Position numbers and translations under genes: made by a program. Under the pieces are notes generated by a model. It made no database searches and was not told the origin of the DNA. It saw only the letters and a program-made list of their open reading frames with translations. DNA of 64,000 nucleotides, taken from Bauldia sp. (lineage in GTDB: Bacteria; Pseudomonadota; Alphaproteobacteria; Rhizobiales; Kaistiaceae). The DNA lies in assembly GCA_037200845.1 (NCBI GenBank), contig JBBCGQ010000001.1:2802237-2866236 (forward strand). The letters are read 5' to 3'. Below are positions 1 to 11,065 of the stretch, one piece after another (position 1 is the stretch's first letter; every line of letters begins with the position of its first letter).

Positions 1-1
1 C

Positions 2-1324
<1,323 letters not shown>

Positions 1325-1347
1325 AGATTAGAGTCTGGAGAAGAGAC

Positions 1348-2358
<1,011 letters not shown>

Positions 2359-2377
2359 GTCGCTGCCACGCTGCCAA

Positions 2378-2430
2378 TGGGGCGAGGGTCAGAGGCGGAA
2401 ATTATAGGCGATGGGCCCCGACCCTCGCCC
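2378..2430. repeat. Imperfect stem-loop between gap and pgk
   Basis: GGGGCGAGGGTC near 2379 is matched by GACCCTCGCCC near 2419, giving an 11 bp stem with a loop of about 28 bases. No T-run follows, so it is more likely an intergenic palindrome or an mRNA processing or stabilising structure than a terminator. The rest of the 178 bp gap holds a short CTCTCCC/GGGAGAG palindrome near 2472-2493. Confidence 0.5.
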
Positions 2431-2536
2431 TTCCTCCCTAGGCTCGCTACGGCTCGCCAAATTCGGAAGCCCTCTCCCTTGCAGGGAGAGGTGACAAACT
2501 AACTTCAGTGGCTCGGTTCATCCGAGGAGAGTTGAG

Positions 2537-3739
2537 ATGAGCACCGCCTTCCGCACCCTCGATGACGTCGACGTCCGCGGCAAGCGCGTCCTCGTCCGCG
2601 TCGATCTCAACGTGCCGATGGCCGACGGCAAGGTCAGCGACGACACCCGCATCCGCGCCGTCGCCCCGACCATCCAGGAAATATCGAGGAAGGGCGGCAA
2701 GGCGATCCTGCTCGCCCACTTCGGCCGGCCGAAGGACGGTCCCGACCCGCAATTCTCGCTGCAGCAGGTGGTGCCCGCGGTGGCGCAGGTGCTGGGTCTC
2801 CCGGTCGCCTTCGCCGCCGATTGCGTCGGCCTCCCGGCGGAGACGGCGGTCGCCGCGATGAAGGACGGCGACGTGCTGCTCCTGGAGAACACCCGCTTCC
2901 ACAAGGGCGAGGAAAAGAACGATACGCTGTTCACCGCCGAACTGGCAAAACTCGGCGACATCTACGTCAACGATGCCTTCAGCGCCGCCCACCGCGCCCA
3001 CGCCTCGACCGAAGGCTTGGCGAACCACCTGCCCGCCTACGCCGGCCGCGCCATGCAGCGCGAGATCGAGGCGCTGGAAAATGCGCTGGGCTCGCCCAAG
3101 CGCCCGGTGGTCGCCGTCGTCGGCGGCGCCAAGGTTTCGTCGAAGATCACCATCCTCGAAAATCTCGTCGGCAAGGTCGATGCGCTGGTCATCGGCGGCG
3201 GCATGGCCAACACCTTCCTGCTCGCCAAGGGCATCGCCATCGGCAAGTCGCTGGCCGAGCCCGATCTCCTCGACACCGTCGCCAGGATCAACACCGCCGC
3301 CGCCAAGGCCGGCTCGACCATCGTGCTGCCCGTCGACGCGGTCGTGGCGCGCGAGTTCAAGGCCGGCGCCGCCGCAACCACGGTCAGCGTCGACGCCGTC
3401 CCCGCCGACCAGATGATCCTCGACGTCGGGCCGAAGTCGATCGCCGAGATCAACGCATGGATCGACCGCGCCGCGACGCTGGTGTGGAACGGCCCGCTCG
3501 GAGCATTCGAAATTCCGCCGTTCGACAAGGCGACCGTCGCCGCCGCGCAGCACGCGGCCGAGCGCACGAAGGCTGGGAAACTTCTGTCGGTGGCGGGCGG
3601 CGGCGAGACGGTGCAGGCGCTGCATTACGCCGGCGCCGCCGATGGATTCAGCTTCATCTCGACGGCGGGCGGCGCCTTCCTCGAGTGGCTCGAGGGCAAG
3701 GCCCTGCCCGGCGTCGAAGTTTTGCGCCGCAAGGCATGA
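2537..3739 (+). CDS. pgk: Phosphoglycerate kinase
   Basis: Transfers phosphate between 1,3-bisphosphoglycerate and ADP in the cytoplasm. At 400 aa it is full length. The N-terminal substrate-binding motif ([13 protein letters not shown], about residues 21-33), the domain-hinge segment with GGAKVSSKI (about 196-204) and the C-terminal nucleotide site ([12 protein letters not shown]) are all present. The ATG at 2537 is preceded by GAGGAGAGTTGAG. The stop overlaps the start of the acetyltransferase downstream as ATGA, so translation of the two is coupled. Together with tkt, gap and fba it forms a carbon-metabolism cluster on one strand. Confidence 0.97.
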   Translation: MSTAFRTLDDVDVRGKRVLVRVDLNVPMADGKVSDDTRIRAVAPTIQEISRKGGKAILLAHFGRPKDGPDPQFSLQQVVPAVAQVLGLPVAFAADCVGLPAETAVAAMKDGDVLLLENTRFHKGEEKNDTLFTAELAKLGDIYVNDAFSAAHRAHASTEGLANHLPAYAGRAMQREIEALENALGSPKRPVVAVVGGAKVSSKITILENLVGKVDALVIGGGMANTFLLAKGIAIGKSLAEPDLLDTVARINTAAAKAGSTIVLPVDAVVAREFKAGAAATTVSVDAVPADQMILDVGPKSIAEINAWIDRAATLVWNGPLGAFEIPPFDKATVAAAQHAAERTKAGKLLSVAGGGETVQALHYAGAADGFSFISTAGGAFLEWLEGKALPGVEVLRRKA

Positions 3740-4182
3740 CCGCGCCTGACATCCGGCGGCTGACGCCGGACGACCGCGCGGCATGGGAGCCGCTGTGGCA
3801 GCGCTACCTCCGCTTCTATGAGACCGAACTCACGCCGGTCACCACCGACACGACATGGACGCGCTTCCACGATCCCGAGGAGCCGATGTTTGCGCTGGGC
3901 GCCTTCCTCGGCGGCCAGTTGGTCGGCATCACGCACTATCTCTTCCACCGCTCCGGCTGGTCGATCCACGATAGCTGCTACCTGCAGGACCTGTTCGTGC
4001 TGCCGGAAGCCCGCGGCCACGGCGTCGGCCGCGCCCTGATTGCCGCCGTCGTTGAGCAAGCCCGCGAGGCCGGTTCCGAACGGCTCTATTGGCACACCCA
4101 CGAGACCAACAAGACGGCCCAGGCGCTTTACGACAAGGTCGCGGTGCTGTCGGGGTTCATCCAGTACCGGGTAGATTTGTAA
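3736..4182 (+). CDS. GNAT-family N-acetyltransferase
   Basis: A 148 aa single-domain acetyltransferase of the Gcn5-related fold. The acetyl-CoA-binding motif A is visible as [20 protein letters not shown] (about residues 85-104), with the R/Q-x-x-G-x-G/A pattern in [10 protein letters not shown]; the C-terminal [18 protein letters not shown] segment is the usual motif B region. The substrate is unknown; families of this shape acetylate small amines or protein N-termini. Its ATG sits in an ATGA overlap with the pgk stop, so expression follows glycolytic transcription. Nothing in the sequence points to a metabolic link with glycolysis, so the pairing may be positional only. Confidence 0.85.
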   Translation: MTAPDIRRLTPDDRAAWEPLWQRYLRFYETELTPVTTDTTWTRFHDPEEPMFALGAFLGGQLVGITHYLFHRSGWSIHDSCYLQDLFVLPEARGHGVGRALIAAVVEQAREAGSERLYWHTHETNKTAQALYDKVAVLSGFIQYRVDL

Positions 4183-4230
4183 GGGCGATCGGCGCCCCCT
4201 CACCCTTCGCCTCTAATTCACTGCCTCCCC

Positions 4231-4344
4231 TCCACTGTCATCCTTCGGCGGCGCGAAGCGCGACCGGAGGACCGCTCTCCTCCGCGTTCGCGGTAATTGG
4301 TCCTCCGGTCGAGGCCTGCGGCCTCGCCGAAGGATGACAGTGGA
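4231..4344. repeat. Palindromic intergenic repeat, family B, copy 1
   Basis: Left arm at about 4231-4273 (starts CACTGTCATCCTTCGGCGG, ends GACCGGAGGACC) and right arm at about 4299-4344 (starts GGTCCTCCGGTCGAGGCC, ends CGAAGGATGACAGTG) are near-perfect inverted repeats around a ~25 bp loop. A second full copy lies at 11292-11416 and a half copy at 11066-11107. It fills the gap between the acetyltransferase and fba. The remaining gap sequence shows only a TATAAA-like -10 candidate at about 4411-4416. Confidence 0.85.
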
Positions 4345-4447
4345 GAGGATGGCAGGGCGCCCTCCGCCCCGCGCCACCATCCCGATATGGAAATCCCCGC
4401 CGCTTCGTCTATAAAGCCGCCGGGTTTCATTTGAGGGAAATGCGTAC

Positions 4448-5482
4448 ATGGCCGCCGAACGCCTGGAAGACATCGCCGCCCGCCTGGTTGCCCCCGGCAA
4501 GGGCATCCTCGCCGCCGATGAGAGCAACGCCACCTGCACCAAGCGTTTCGATGCGCTCGGCATCCCGTCGACCCCGGACACGCGCCGCGATTACCGCGAG
4601 CTGTTCTTCCGCTCCGCGGAGGCCATGCGCAATTTCGTCTCCGGTGTCATCCTGTTCGACGAGACGCTGCGCCAGAAGTCCAAGGACGGCACGCCGCTGG
4701 TCAAGCTGATCACTGACGCCGGCTCGATCCCCGGCATCAAGGTCGATGCCGGCACCAAGCCGCTGGCGCTGGCCCCGGGCGAGGTCATCACCGAGGGCCT
4801 CGACGGCCTCCGCGACCGCCTCAAGGAATATTACGAACTGGGCGCCCGTTTCGCGAAGTGGCGCGCCGTCATCAACATCGGTCCGGGCATGCCCTCGACC
4901 GACGCGATCCACGCCAACGCCCATGCGCTGGCCCGCTACGCCGCCCTCTGCCAGGAGGCGATGATCGTCCCGATCGTCGAGCCCGAGGTGCTGATGGACG
5001 GCGCGCCGGCGACCCACGACGCCGATACGACCTACGCCGTCACCGAGAAGACGCTGCGCGCCGTGTTCGACGAGCTGAAGATCGCCAACGTCAACCTGCG
5101 CGGTATCGTGCTGAAGCCGTCGATGATCGTCGCCGGCAAGAATTCGCCGAAGCAACTGGCCGCGAAGGACGTCGCCGAGAAGACGGTGCAGTTGCTGAAG
5201 GCGGTGGTGCCGGCGGAAGTGCCGGGCATCGCGTTCCTGTCGGGCGGCCAGTCCGACCAGCAGGCGACCGAGCACCTGTCGCTGATGAACAACGCCGGCA
5301 AGCTGCCTTGGCACCTCACCTTCTCGTACGGCCGCGCCCTGCAGGCCGCCGCGATCAAGGCCTGGGCCGGCAAGGCCGAGAACGTGCCGGCCGCGCAGAA
5401 GGCGTTCCTCCACCGCGTCCGCATGAACAGCCTTGCGGCATCCGGCCGCTGGGCGCCCGACCTCGAGAAGCAGGCCGCATAA
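4448..5482 (+). CDS. fbaB: Class I fructose-bisphosphate aldolase
   Basis: Cleaves or forms fructose 1,6-bisphosphate by a Schiff-base mechanism without metal. The 344 aa product aligns with the eukaryote-like class I family: GKGILAADES near residues 17-26, and the Schiff-base lysine in RGIVLKPSMIVAG (Lys223), followed by FLSGGQSDQQATEHL. The ATG at 4448 has a TTGAGGGAAA ribosome site about 9 bases upstream. The symbol is approximate: bacterial class I aldolases carry several names (fda, fbaB), and this one resembles the long eukaryote-type form rather than the DhnA type. No class II aldolase is seen in the window. Confidence 0.93.
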   Translation: MAAERLEDIAARLVAPGKGILAADESNATCTKRFDALGIPSTPDTRRDYRELFFRSAEAMRNFVSGVILFDETLRQKSKDGTPLVKLITDAGSIPGIKVDAGTKPLALAPGEVITEGLDGLRDRLKEYYELGARFAKWRAVINIGPGMPSTDAIHANAHALARYAALCQEAMIVPIVEPEVLMDGAPATHDADTTYAVTEKTLRAVFDELKIANVNLRGIVLKPSMIVAGKNSPKQLAAKDVAEKTVQLLKAVVPAEVPGIAFLSGGQSDQQATEHLSLMNNAGKLPWHLTFSYGRALQAAAIKAWAGKAENVPAAQKAFLHRVRMNSLAASGRWAPDLEKQAA

Positions 5483-5498
5483 ATCCGGTCAACAACTT

Positions 5499-5517
5499 CA
5501 AATATCAGCTATATTTG
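5499..5517. promoter_or_regulatory. AT-rich perfect palindrome upstream of thiE
   Basis: CAAATAT-N5-ATATTTG, a perfect 7+5+7 inverted repeat. It is strikingly AT-rich in a GC-rich chromosome and lies between the fba stop (5482) and the thiE-like start (5608). It could be an operator, or a small hairpin in the fba mRNA tail. No protein can be assigned. Confidence 0.4.
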
Positions 5518-5607
5518 GAGTGCCGGACCGGGCAAGCTTGGGTCAGATCGGGCGACGAGACTTGGGCGACCGGACCGGCCCCGCCGACCGGGAAGTGAAG
5601 TGCCGTA

Positions 5608-6249
5608 ATGCCGAACCCTGACGTCCGCACCCGCCTCGTTCTCGTGACGCCGCCCGTCTATGACGCCGCTGCGTTCGCGCCGCGATTGGCGGACGCGCTG
5701 GCCGGCGGCGACGTCGCCTCCCTCATCGTCACCGGCGACGCGACCAACCTGCAGCGCAACGCCGAGGCGCTGGTGCCGATCGCCGCCGACCGCGGCGTCG
5801 CCTCCCTCATCCTCAACGATACGCGCGTCGCTTCGCGCACGGGCGCCGACGGCGTCCATGTCGAGACCGGGCTTGGCGATGTGCAAGCAGCATTGGAATC
5901 GTTCCGCAAAAAGAAGATCGTCGGCGCCGGCAATATTCCCTCGCGCCACGACGCGATGGAGCTGGCCGAGGCCGAGCCCGACTACCTTTTCTTCGGCCGC
6001 ATCGACGGCGACATGACCGACGAAATTTTCCCGCGTTCGCTCGACCTCGCCGCGTGGTGGGCGGAGGTCGCCGTCATCCCGGCGATCGTGATGGGCGGCC
6101 GCGTGGTCGCCTCCGTCGATGAAGCATCGCGCGCCGGCATCGAGTTCGTCGCGCTCTCCGCCGCGGTGTGGGAGCACGCCAAGGGTCCCGCCGCCGCGGT
6201 GGCGGAAGTCGCCGAGCGGCTGGCGAGCGTCGTGGAGCCGGCGGCATGA
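5608..6249 (+). CDS. thiE: Thiamine-phosphate synthase-like protein
   Basis: A TIM-barrel protein of 213 aa resembling thiamine-phosphate synthase, which joins HMP-pyrophosphate and the thiazole phosphate to make thiamine phosphate. Supporting segments are LVTPPVYD at the start, GADGVHVETGLGD (the phosphate-binding strand-turn region), LFFGRIDG, and the C-terminal IPAIVMGGRV and FVALSAAVW strands. The classical GPIFPT-type signature is not well kept (YLFFGRIDGDMTDEIFPRS instead), so it may be a divergent paralogue rather than the main enzyme. There are no other thi genes nearby. The stop overlaps the next start as ATGA. The shared transcription unit with fba suggests co-expression, not a shared pathway. 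Confidence 0.75.
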   Translation: MPNPDVRTRLVLVTPPVYDAAAFAPRLADALAGGDVASLIVTGDATNLQRNAEALVPIAADRGVASLILNDTRVASRTGADGVHVETGLGDVQAALESFRKKKIVGAGNIPSRHDAMELAEAEPDYLFFGRIDGDMTDEIFPRSLDLAAWWAEVAVIPAIVMGGRVVASVDEASRAGIEFVALSAAVWEHAKGPAAAVAEVAERLASVVEPAA

Positions 6250-7607
6250 CGCGTCTCCTGCTCGCCCTGCTGCTGGCGGCCGGCGCCGCGATCGGCACCG
6301 CGCACGCGCAAAGCGCGGGCGATGGGCCGATGGTGCTGACGCCGCCCGCCGACGATACGACGCCGGTGAAGCCGAAACCGAAGCCCAAGCCGCAACCCGT
6401 GGCGCCAGCGCCCGCCGTCACCACGCCGGCCCCCGCCGCCGCACCGCCGCCGGCCGACAACGGCCCGGCTCCGATCGTGCTTTTCCCCGACGCTGCCGGC
6501 ACCGACACGGGCTCGGCCGACGGCACGGTCGACTGGCCGCTGCCGCATCTCCGCCCGGACACCGCCGCCGGCGCCGGCACCCCGCCCGCGCCGAGCGACA
6601 CGCCGCCGGTCGATACCGCGCCGGCCCCGCCGCCCGCCGACTCGGCGCCACCGGACGCCGCGGCGGCGCCCGCGATACCGACCATCCCGACAGTCACCAC
6701 CGGCGGTACTGCACCGCCGCCCGGCGTGCCGACCGTGGGCGGCACCGCCGCGGCCCCCGCGCCGCCCGATCCGCCCGGCGTCGACAGCGCCTACGGCGCC
6801 TTCCAGCGCGGCTTCTATCTCTCCGCCTTTGGCCTCGCGATCCGGCGCGCCGAGGCCGGCGACACCGCAGCGCAGACGCTGCTCGGCCTCATCTACGAGG
6901 GCGGCTACGGCGTCCCGCGCGATCCCGTGCAGGCGGTGTCGTGGTACAAGTTTGCCGCCGACGGCGGCGACGCCAACGCCCAGTTCGCGCTCGGCAACAT
7001 GTATCTCGACGGCCGCGGCGTGCCGGCCGATGGCGCCACGGCCGCCGATTATTTCGAGAAGGCCGCCGGCAAGGGCGACATCTCCGCCACCTACAGCCTC
7101 GCGCTGCTTTACCTCCAGGGCAAAGCCCGGCCGCAGGATTTGTCGCGCGCTGCGCAGCTCTTCCAGCAGGCGGCCGAGGGCGGTAACGCCGACGCGCAGT
7201 ACGTGCTCGCCCAGCTCTACGAGGAGGGCAAAGGCGTCAAGGAAGACCAGGCCGCGGCGACCAAGTGGTTCGCCGAGGCCGCGCGCCTCGGCCAGATTCC
7301 GTCCGAGGTCGAGTACGCCATCCGCCTCTTCAACGGCGTCGGCACCGCGGCCGACGAGACGGCGGCCGCCAAGTGGTTCCAGCAGGCCGCCGACGTCGGC
7401 AGCCCGATCGCGCAGAACCGTCTCGCCCGCCTGCTCGCCACCGGCCGCGGCATCAAGGAAGACCACGTCGCCGCCGCCAAGTGGCACTTCCTCGCCAAGC
7501 AGGCCGGCAAGGACGACGCCCTGCTCGACCAGGTCGTCGCCAGTTTGACGGACGACGAGCGCCAGCAGGCACTGGCCGCGGCGCAGCGCTGGCCGGCGGC
7601 GGATTAG
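6246..7607 (+). CDS. Secreted Sel1-repeat (TPR-like) protein
   Basis: A 453 aa exported protein. A signal peptide is clear (MTRLLLALLLAAGAAIGTAHA, cleaved after AHA). A ~150 residue Pro/Ala-rich low-complexity linker follows, including a KPKPKPKPQP stretch. From about residue 185 come roughly seven Sel1-like repeats, each with the A-x-x-x-L-G-x-x-Y-x-x-G pattern (ALGNMYLDGRGVPADG, SLALLYLQGKARPQD, VLAQLYEEGKGVKED). Sel1 repeats form alpha-solenoids for protein-protein contacts; relatives in rhizobia act in polysaccharide production or envelope signalling, but no specific role can be given here. The start is in an ATGA overlap with the thiE-like gene. Confidence 0.88.
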   Translation: MTRLLLALLLAAGAAIGTAHAQSAGDGPMVLTPPADDTTPVKPKPKPKPQPVAPAPAVTTPAPAAAPPPADNGPAPIVLFPDAAGTDTGSADGTVDWPLPHLRPDTAAGAGTPPAPSDTPPVDTAPAPPPADSAPPDAAAAPAIPTIPTVTTGGTAPPPGVPTVGGTAAAPAPPDPPGVDSAYGAFQRGFYLSAFGLAIRRAEAGDTAAQTLLGLIYEGGYGVPRDPVQAVSWYKFAADGGDANAQFALGNMYLDGRGVPADGATAADYFEKAAGKGDISATYSLALLYLQGKARPQDLSRAAQLFQQAAEGGNADAQYVLAQLYEEGKGVKEDQAAATKWFAEAARLGQIPSEVEYAIRLFNGVGTAADETAAAKWFQQAADVGSPIAQNRLARLLATGRGIKEDHVAAAKWHFLAKQAGKDDALLDQVVASLTDDERQQALAAAQRWPAAD

Positions 7608-7620
7608 CTCCCAGCCGAAA

Positions 7621-7770
7621 GACACCCCTCCCCAAAACGCCTTCGGCGTTTTGACCCTCCCACAAGGGGAGGGTTCATCCTTGGTGAAACACCTCGCTTC
7701 ACCGAACTCCGCTTGAGCCCTCCCCTTGTGGGAGGGCCAAAACCGCAAAGCGGTTTTGGGGAGGGGTGTC
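7621..7770. repeat. Palindromic repeat, family A, copy 1
   Basis: A 150 bp element with near-perfect ends GACACCCCTCCCC and GGGGAGGGGTGTC, an inner second stem (CCCTCCCACAAGGGGAGGG against CCCTCCCCTTGTGGGAGGG) and the asymmetric core ACTCCGCTT at 7706-7714. It fills most of the gap between the Sel1-repeat gene and the suhB-like gene. Copies 2 and 3 lie at 10881-11022 and about 11107-11243. Confidence 0.9.
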
Positions 7771-7885
7771 TCTCCTCCTCGCCGACGCGCTAGGCCTTGC
7801 CTCCGACGCCGATCAGCCCGCGACTTGAACCCACCCCCGAACTGTGGTGGGAGAAGCCGCCCTCGCCTCCCGCCGGAAAAATGAA

Positions 7886-8677
7886 ATGGCCCGCTCCGCA
7901 CTGCTCAACGTCATGGTCGCCGCCGCGCTGAAGGCTGGGCGCGGGCTGGCGCGCGATTTCGGCGAGGTCGAAAATCTGCAGGTGTCGCTGAAGGGACCCG
8001 GCAACTTCGTCTCCGCCGCCGACCACAAGGCCGAGGAGACGCTGGTCCGTGAGCTGCAGAAGGCGCGGCCGGGCTACGCGTTCCTCACCGAAGAAAGCGG
8101 CGTCATCGACGGCACGGACAAGACCAACCGCTGGATCATCGATCCGCTCGACGGCACGACCAACTTCCTGCACGGCATTCCGCTGTTTGCCGTCTCGCTG
8201 GCGCTGGAGCGCGAGGGCGTGCTCGTCGCCGGCGTCATCTTCAATCCAATCCTCAACGAGCTCTACGTCGCCGAGCGTGGGCAGAGCGCCTTCCTCAACG
8301 ACCGCCGCCTGCGCGTTGCCGGCCGCAAGAAACTCGCCGACGCCGTCGTCTCGACCGGCCTGCCCTCGATCAGCGGCAGCCGCGGCACCCTCGCCGAGAT
8401 CGAGACCGTCGGCACCGCCGTCGCCGGCATCCGCCGCACCGGCTCCGCCGCCATGGACCTCGCCTGGGTCGCCTCCGGCCGCCTTGACGCCTACTGGGAC
8501 CACGGCCTGTCGTACTGGGACACGGCCGGCGGCATCGTCATCGTGCGCGAGGCCGGCGGCATGGTCTCGACGCCGGACGGCAGCGTCGAGATGGCCAACG
8601 AAAGCTCGATCCTCGCCGCCAACGAGACGATCCACGCCGCGCTCGGCGCCAAGCTCAAGGAAGCGAAGCGCGCGTAG
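7886..8677 (+). CDS. suhB: Inositol monophosphatase family protein (SuhB-like)
   Basis: A Mg2+-dependent phosphatase of the IMPase superfamily, 263 aa. The metal-binding motif WIIDPLDGTTNFLHGIP and the C-terminal signature GSAAMDLAWVASGRLDAYW are both present, with the upstream acidic residues in FLTEESG. Such enzymes hydrolyse inositol-1-phosphate or related sugar phosphates; SuhB of E. coli also binds NusA in rRNA transcription. I chose the ATG at 7886 (MARSALLNVMV), preceded by the purine-rich GGAAAAATGAA. A GTG at 7844 would add 14 residues encoded by the tail of the repeat region. A second IMPase-type gene, hisN-like, lies at 54171. Confidence 0.9.
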   Translation: MARSALLNVMVAAALKAGRGLARDFGEVENLQVSLKGPGNFVSAADHKAEETLVRELQKARPGYAFLTEESGVIDGTDKTNRWIIDPLDGTTNFLHGIPLFAVSLALEREGVLVAGVIFNPILNELYVAERGQSAFLNDRRLRVAGRKKLADAVVSTGLPSISGSRGTLAEIETVGTAVAGIRRTGSAAMDLAWVASGRLDAYWDHGLSYWDTAGGIVIVREAGGMVSTPDGSVEMANESSILAANETIHAALGAKLKEAKRA

Positions 8678-8760
8678 CCGGGGACGCCGGTGATTTTGGC
8701 GTTTCTCTAGCCCGGCAAATCACGCTACCTTCGCCGCGGGGGACGCGAGAGGCACAACCG

Positions 8761-9822
8761 TTGCGCTTTTTTGGAAGCCGCCAGCGCGAGTACGACCCGT
8801 ACAAGCTTGCGAGCCCGCAGGTCTACCTCTGGCGGATGACGATCTTCCTGATCATCGCCGCCTTCATCGCCCTCATCCTCTACGCGCAGATCCTGACCGC
8901 CTTCAAGGCGAACCCCGGCCTCAACGGCGTCATCATCGCCGTGCTCGTCATCGGCATCGGCCTGTCGTACCGGCAGATCTTCCGCCTCTTCCCCGAGATC
9001 CGCTGGGTCAACACGTTCCGCATCGCCGAGCCCGGCATCGAGGTTGAGCGCCCTCCGGTGCTGCTGGCGCCCATGGCGACGCTGCTCGGCGACCGCATCG
9101 GCCGCATGGCGATCTCGACACAGACGATGCGCTCGATCCTCGACTCGATCCAGATGCGGCTCGACGAAGACCGCGACATGGGGCGCTACCTCACCAGCCT
9201 GCTGATCTTCCTCGGCCTGCTCGGTACCTTCTGGGGCCTCCTGCAGACCGTCGGCGCCGTCGCCGCGACGATCCAGAATCTCGATGTGTCGTCGGCCAAC
9301 ACCGGCGTCATCTTCGAGGACCTCAAGGCCGGGCTCGCCGCACCGCTGGTCGGCATGGGTGTCGCGTTCTCGTCCTCGCTCTTCGGCCTCTCCGGCTCGC
9401 TGATCCTCGGCTTCCTCGACCTGCAGGCCGGCCAGGGCCAGAACATGTTCTACAACGACCTCGAGGACTGGCTGTCGACGGTCACCGACCTCGACCCCGA
9501 GATCCTCGACGCGCGCGGCGACAGCACAACCACCGCGGAAGACTTGCGTGTCGCGATCGAGCGGCTGTCACGCACCATCCAGGAGGGCAGCAAGCTGCCG
9601 CCGCCGACGGGAGACGCGGGCGGCACCCAGCGCGCCACCACGGCGATGGCCAATCTCGCCGAAGGCATCCAGGGCCTCGTCCAGCACATGCGCAGCGAGC
9701 AGCAGGTGGTGCGGAGCTGGGTCGAGACGCAGAGCGAGCAGAACAAGGAAGTCCACGCGCTGCTCGAGACCATCGCCAAGGCCCTGCAGACCCCCGCCCC
9801 GCCGTCGCAGGCCGCGGAGTAG
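8761..9822 (+). CDS. MotA/TolQ/ExbB-type membrane protein
   Basis: A 353 aa inner-membrane protein that probably forms a proton-channel stator-like complex with the OmpA-domain protein encoded next. Two transmembrane segments lie near residues 26-45 and 55-75 and a further pair in the MotA-like core (TSLLIFLGLLGTFWGLLQTVG and GLAAPLVGMGVAFSSSLFGLSGSLI), where the G-x-x-x-T/P channel pattern is seen. A soluble C-terminal tail of about 100 residues follows. The start is TTG at 8761. The partner starts 3 bp after the stop. This pair is a common Hyphomicrobiales envelope gene pair; the function is not defined. It is not a flagellar motor in context, because no flagellar genes are near. Confidence 0.85.
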   Translation: MRFFGSRQREYDPYKLASPQVYLWRMTIFLIIAAFIALILYAQILTAFKANPGLNGVIIAVLVIGIGLSYRQIFRLFPEIRWVNTFRIAEPGIEVERPPVLLAPMATLLGDRIGRMAISTQTMRSILDSIQMRLDEDRDMGRYLTSLLIFLGLLGTFWGLLQTVGAVAATIQNLDVSSANTGVIFEDLKAGLAAPLVGMGVAFSSSLFGLSGSLILGFLDLQAGQGQNMFYNDLEDWLSTVTDLDPEILDARGDSTTTAEDLRVAIERLSRTIQEGSKLPPPTGDAGGTQRATTAMANLAEGIQGLVQHMRSEQQVVRSWVETQSEQNKEVHALLETIAKALQTPAPPSQAAE

Positions 9823-9825
9823 CCC

Positions 9826-10857
9826 GTGGCCGCCCGCGCCCGGCGCATCAACCCGCGGGCCGACTACTGGCCGAGCTTCGTCGATGTGCTGACGAACCTG
9901 CTGCTGGTTTTCATCTTCCTTCTCTCGATCTTCGCCCTCGTTCAGTTTCTGCTGTCGCGCGAAATCAGCGGCAAGGACACCGTGCTGCAGCAGCTCAACG
10001 CCCAGATCGCCGAGCTGACCGAGATGCTGGCGCTGGAGAAGGCGTCGAAGAGCGAGGTCAGCGACAACCTCGTCAGCCTGCAGGCGAGCCTCGCAACCGC
10101 CGAGAACGACAAGGCGCGCCTGCAAGGCCTGCTCGATGCGCAATCGTCCGCGACCGCGAGCGCCGGCGGCCAGATCACAGCGCTGACCGGCCAGCTCGAC
10201 GCCGAGAAGCAGGTGAGCCAGCGCGCCTTGGCGCAGGTCGAGTTGCTCAACCAGCAGATCGCCGCATTGCGCCGGCAGATCGCCGCGATCGAGACGGCGT
10301 TGGCTGCATCGGAAGACAAGGACAAGCAGAGCCAGACGCAGATCGCCGACCTCGGCCGGCGCCTCAACGTCGCGCTGGCGCAGCGCGTGCAGGAACTGTC
10401 GCGCTACCGCTCCGACTTCTTCGGGCGCTTGCGCGAAATTCTCGGCGACCGCCCCGACATCCGCGTCGTCGGCGATCGCTTCGTCTTCCAGTCCGAGGTG
10501 CTGTTCCCGGTCGGCTCCGACCAGATCAGCCCGGAGGGCGTCGACGAACTGTCCAAGGTCGCCGACGCGGTGGCCCAGTTGGCCGCCGAGATACCGGCCG
10601 ACATCGGGTGGGTGCTGCAGGTCAACGGCCACACCGACAAGCAGCCGATCTCCGGCACCGGCGGCCGCTTCCGCTCCAACTGGGACCTGTCGGCGGCGCG
10701 CGCCATCTCGGTCGTGCAGTTCCTGGTCTCCAAGGGCATCGCACCGCAGCACCTGGTCGCCGCCGGCTACGGCGAGTTCCAGCCGCTCGAGGAAGGCGAC
10801 ACGCCGGAGGCCTACGCCAAGAACCGGCGCATCGAGCTGAAGGTGACGGAGCGGTAG
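9826..10857 (+). CDS. OmpA/MotB-domain peptidoglycan-binding protein
   Basis: A 343 aa protein with an N-terminal membrane anchor (FVDVLTNLLLVFIFLLSIFALVQFLL, about residues 19-44, with the Asp and other residues typical of MotB/TolR stator helices), a long coiled coil rich in Gln, Glu and Leu (about 50-195) and a C-terminal OmpA-like domain. The peptidoglycan-binding signature is seen as LQVNGHTDKQPISG and the later NRRIELKV. The start is GTG at 9826. It partners the upstream MotA-like protein; together they would link an inner-membrane ion channel to the cell wall. The usual flagellar MotB context is absent. Confidence 0.88.
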   Translation: MAARARRINPRADYWPSFVDVLTNLLLVFIFLLSIFALVQFLLSREISGKDTVLQQLNAQIAELTEMLALEKASKSEVSDNLVSLQASLATAENDKARLQGLLDAQSSATASAGGQITALTGQLDAEKQVSQRALAQVELLNQQIAALRRQIAAIETALAASEDKDKQSQTQIADLGRRLNVALAQRVQELSRYRSDFFGRLREILGDRPDIRVVGDRFVFQSEVLFPVGSDQISPEGVDELSKVADAVAQLAAEIPADIGWVLQVNGHTDKQPISGTGGRFRSNWDLSAARAISVVQFLVSKGIAPQHLVAAGYGEFQPLEEGDTPEAYAKNRRIELKVTER

Positions 10858-10880
10858 GCAGGACTTCGACGCGGAGGAAA

Positions 10881-11022
10881 GACACCCCTCCCCAAAACCG
10901 CTTCGCGGTTTTGACCCTCCCGCAAGGGGAGAGTTCATCCCGTTGCCCGACCGAGACTCCGCTTGTTGAGCCCTCCCCTTGTGGGAGGGCCAAACCGCCA
11001 AAGGCGGTTTGGGGAGGGGTGT
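10881..11022. repeat. Palindromic repeat, family A, copy 2
   Basis: A 142 bp element with ends GACACCCCTCCCC and GGGGAGGGGTGT. The CCGCTTCGCGG and CCGCCAAAGGCGG tips, the inner CCCTCCC/GGGAGGG stem and the core ACTCCGCTT at 10956-10964 are all present. It is the first element of a nested repeat cluster that occupies the gap 10858-11461. Confidence 0.9.
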
Positions 11023-11065
11023 GCCGCAGCACGCTCGATGAACGCATCTCCCAAGCGCCACCTCC

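Noticed and set aside
5483-5607. TPP riboswitch before the thiE-like gene
   Set aside because: The THI-box sequences (CUGAGA and ACCUGAUC-type elements) are not present in this 125 bp gap.
8761-10857. Possible Zorya defence genes zorA/zorB
   Set aside because: The MotA-like plus OmpA-like pair resembles ZorAB in domains, but there is no zorC/zorD or zorE-type effector next to it; the neighbours are suhB and rpmE. The pair is a common chromosomal one in this order.
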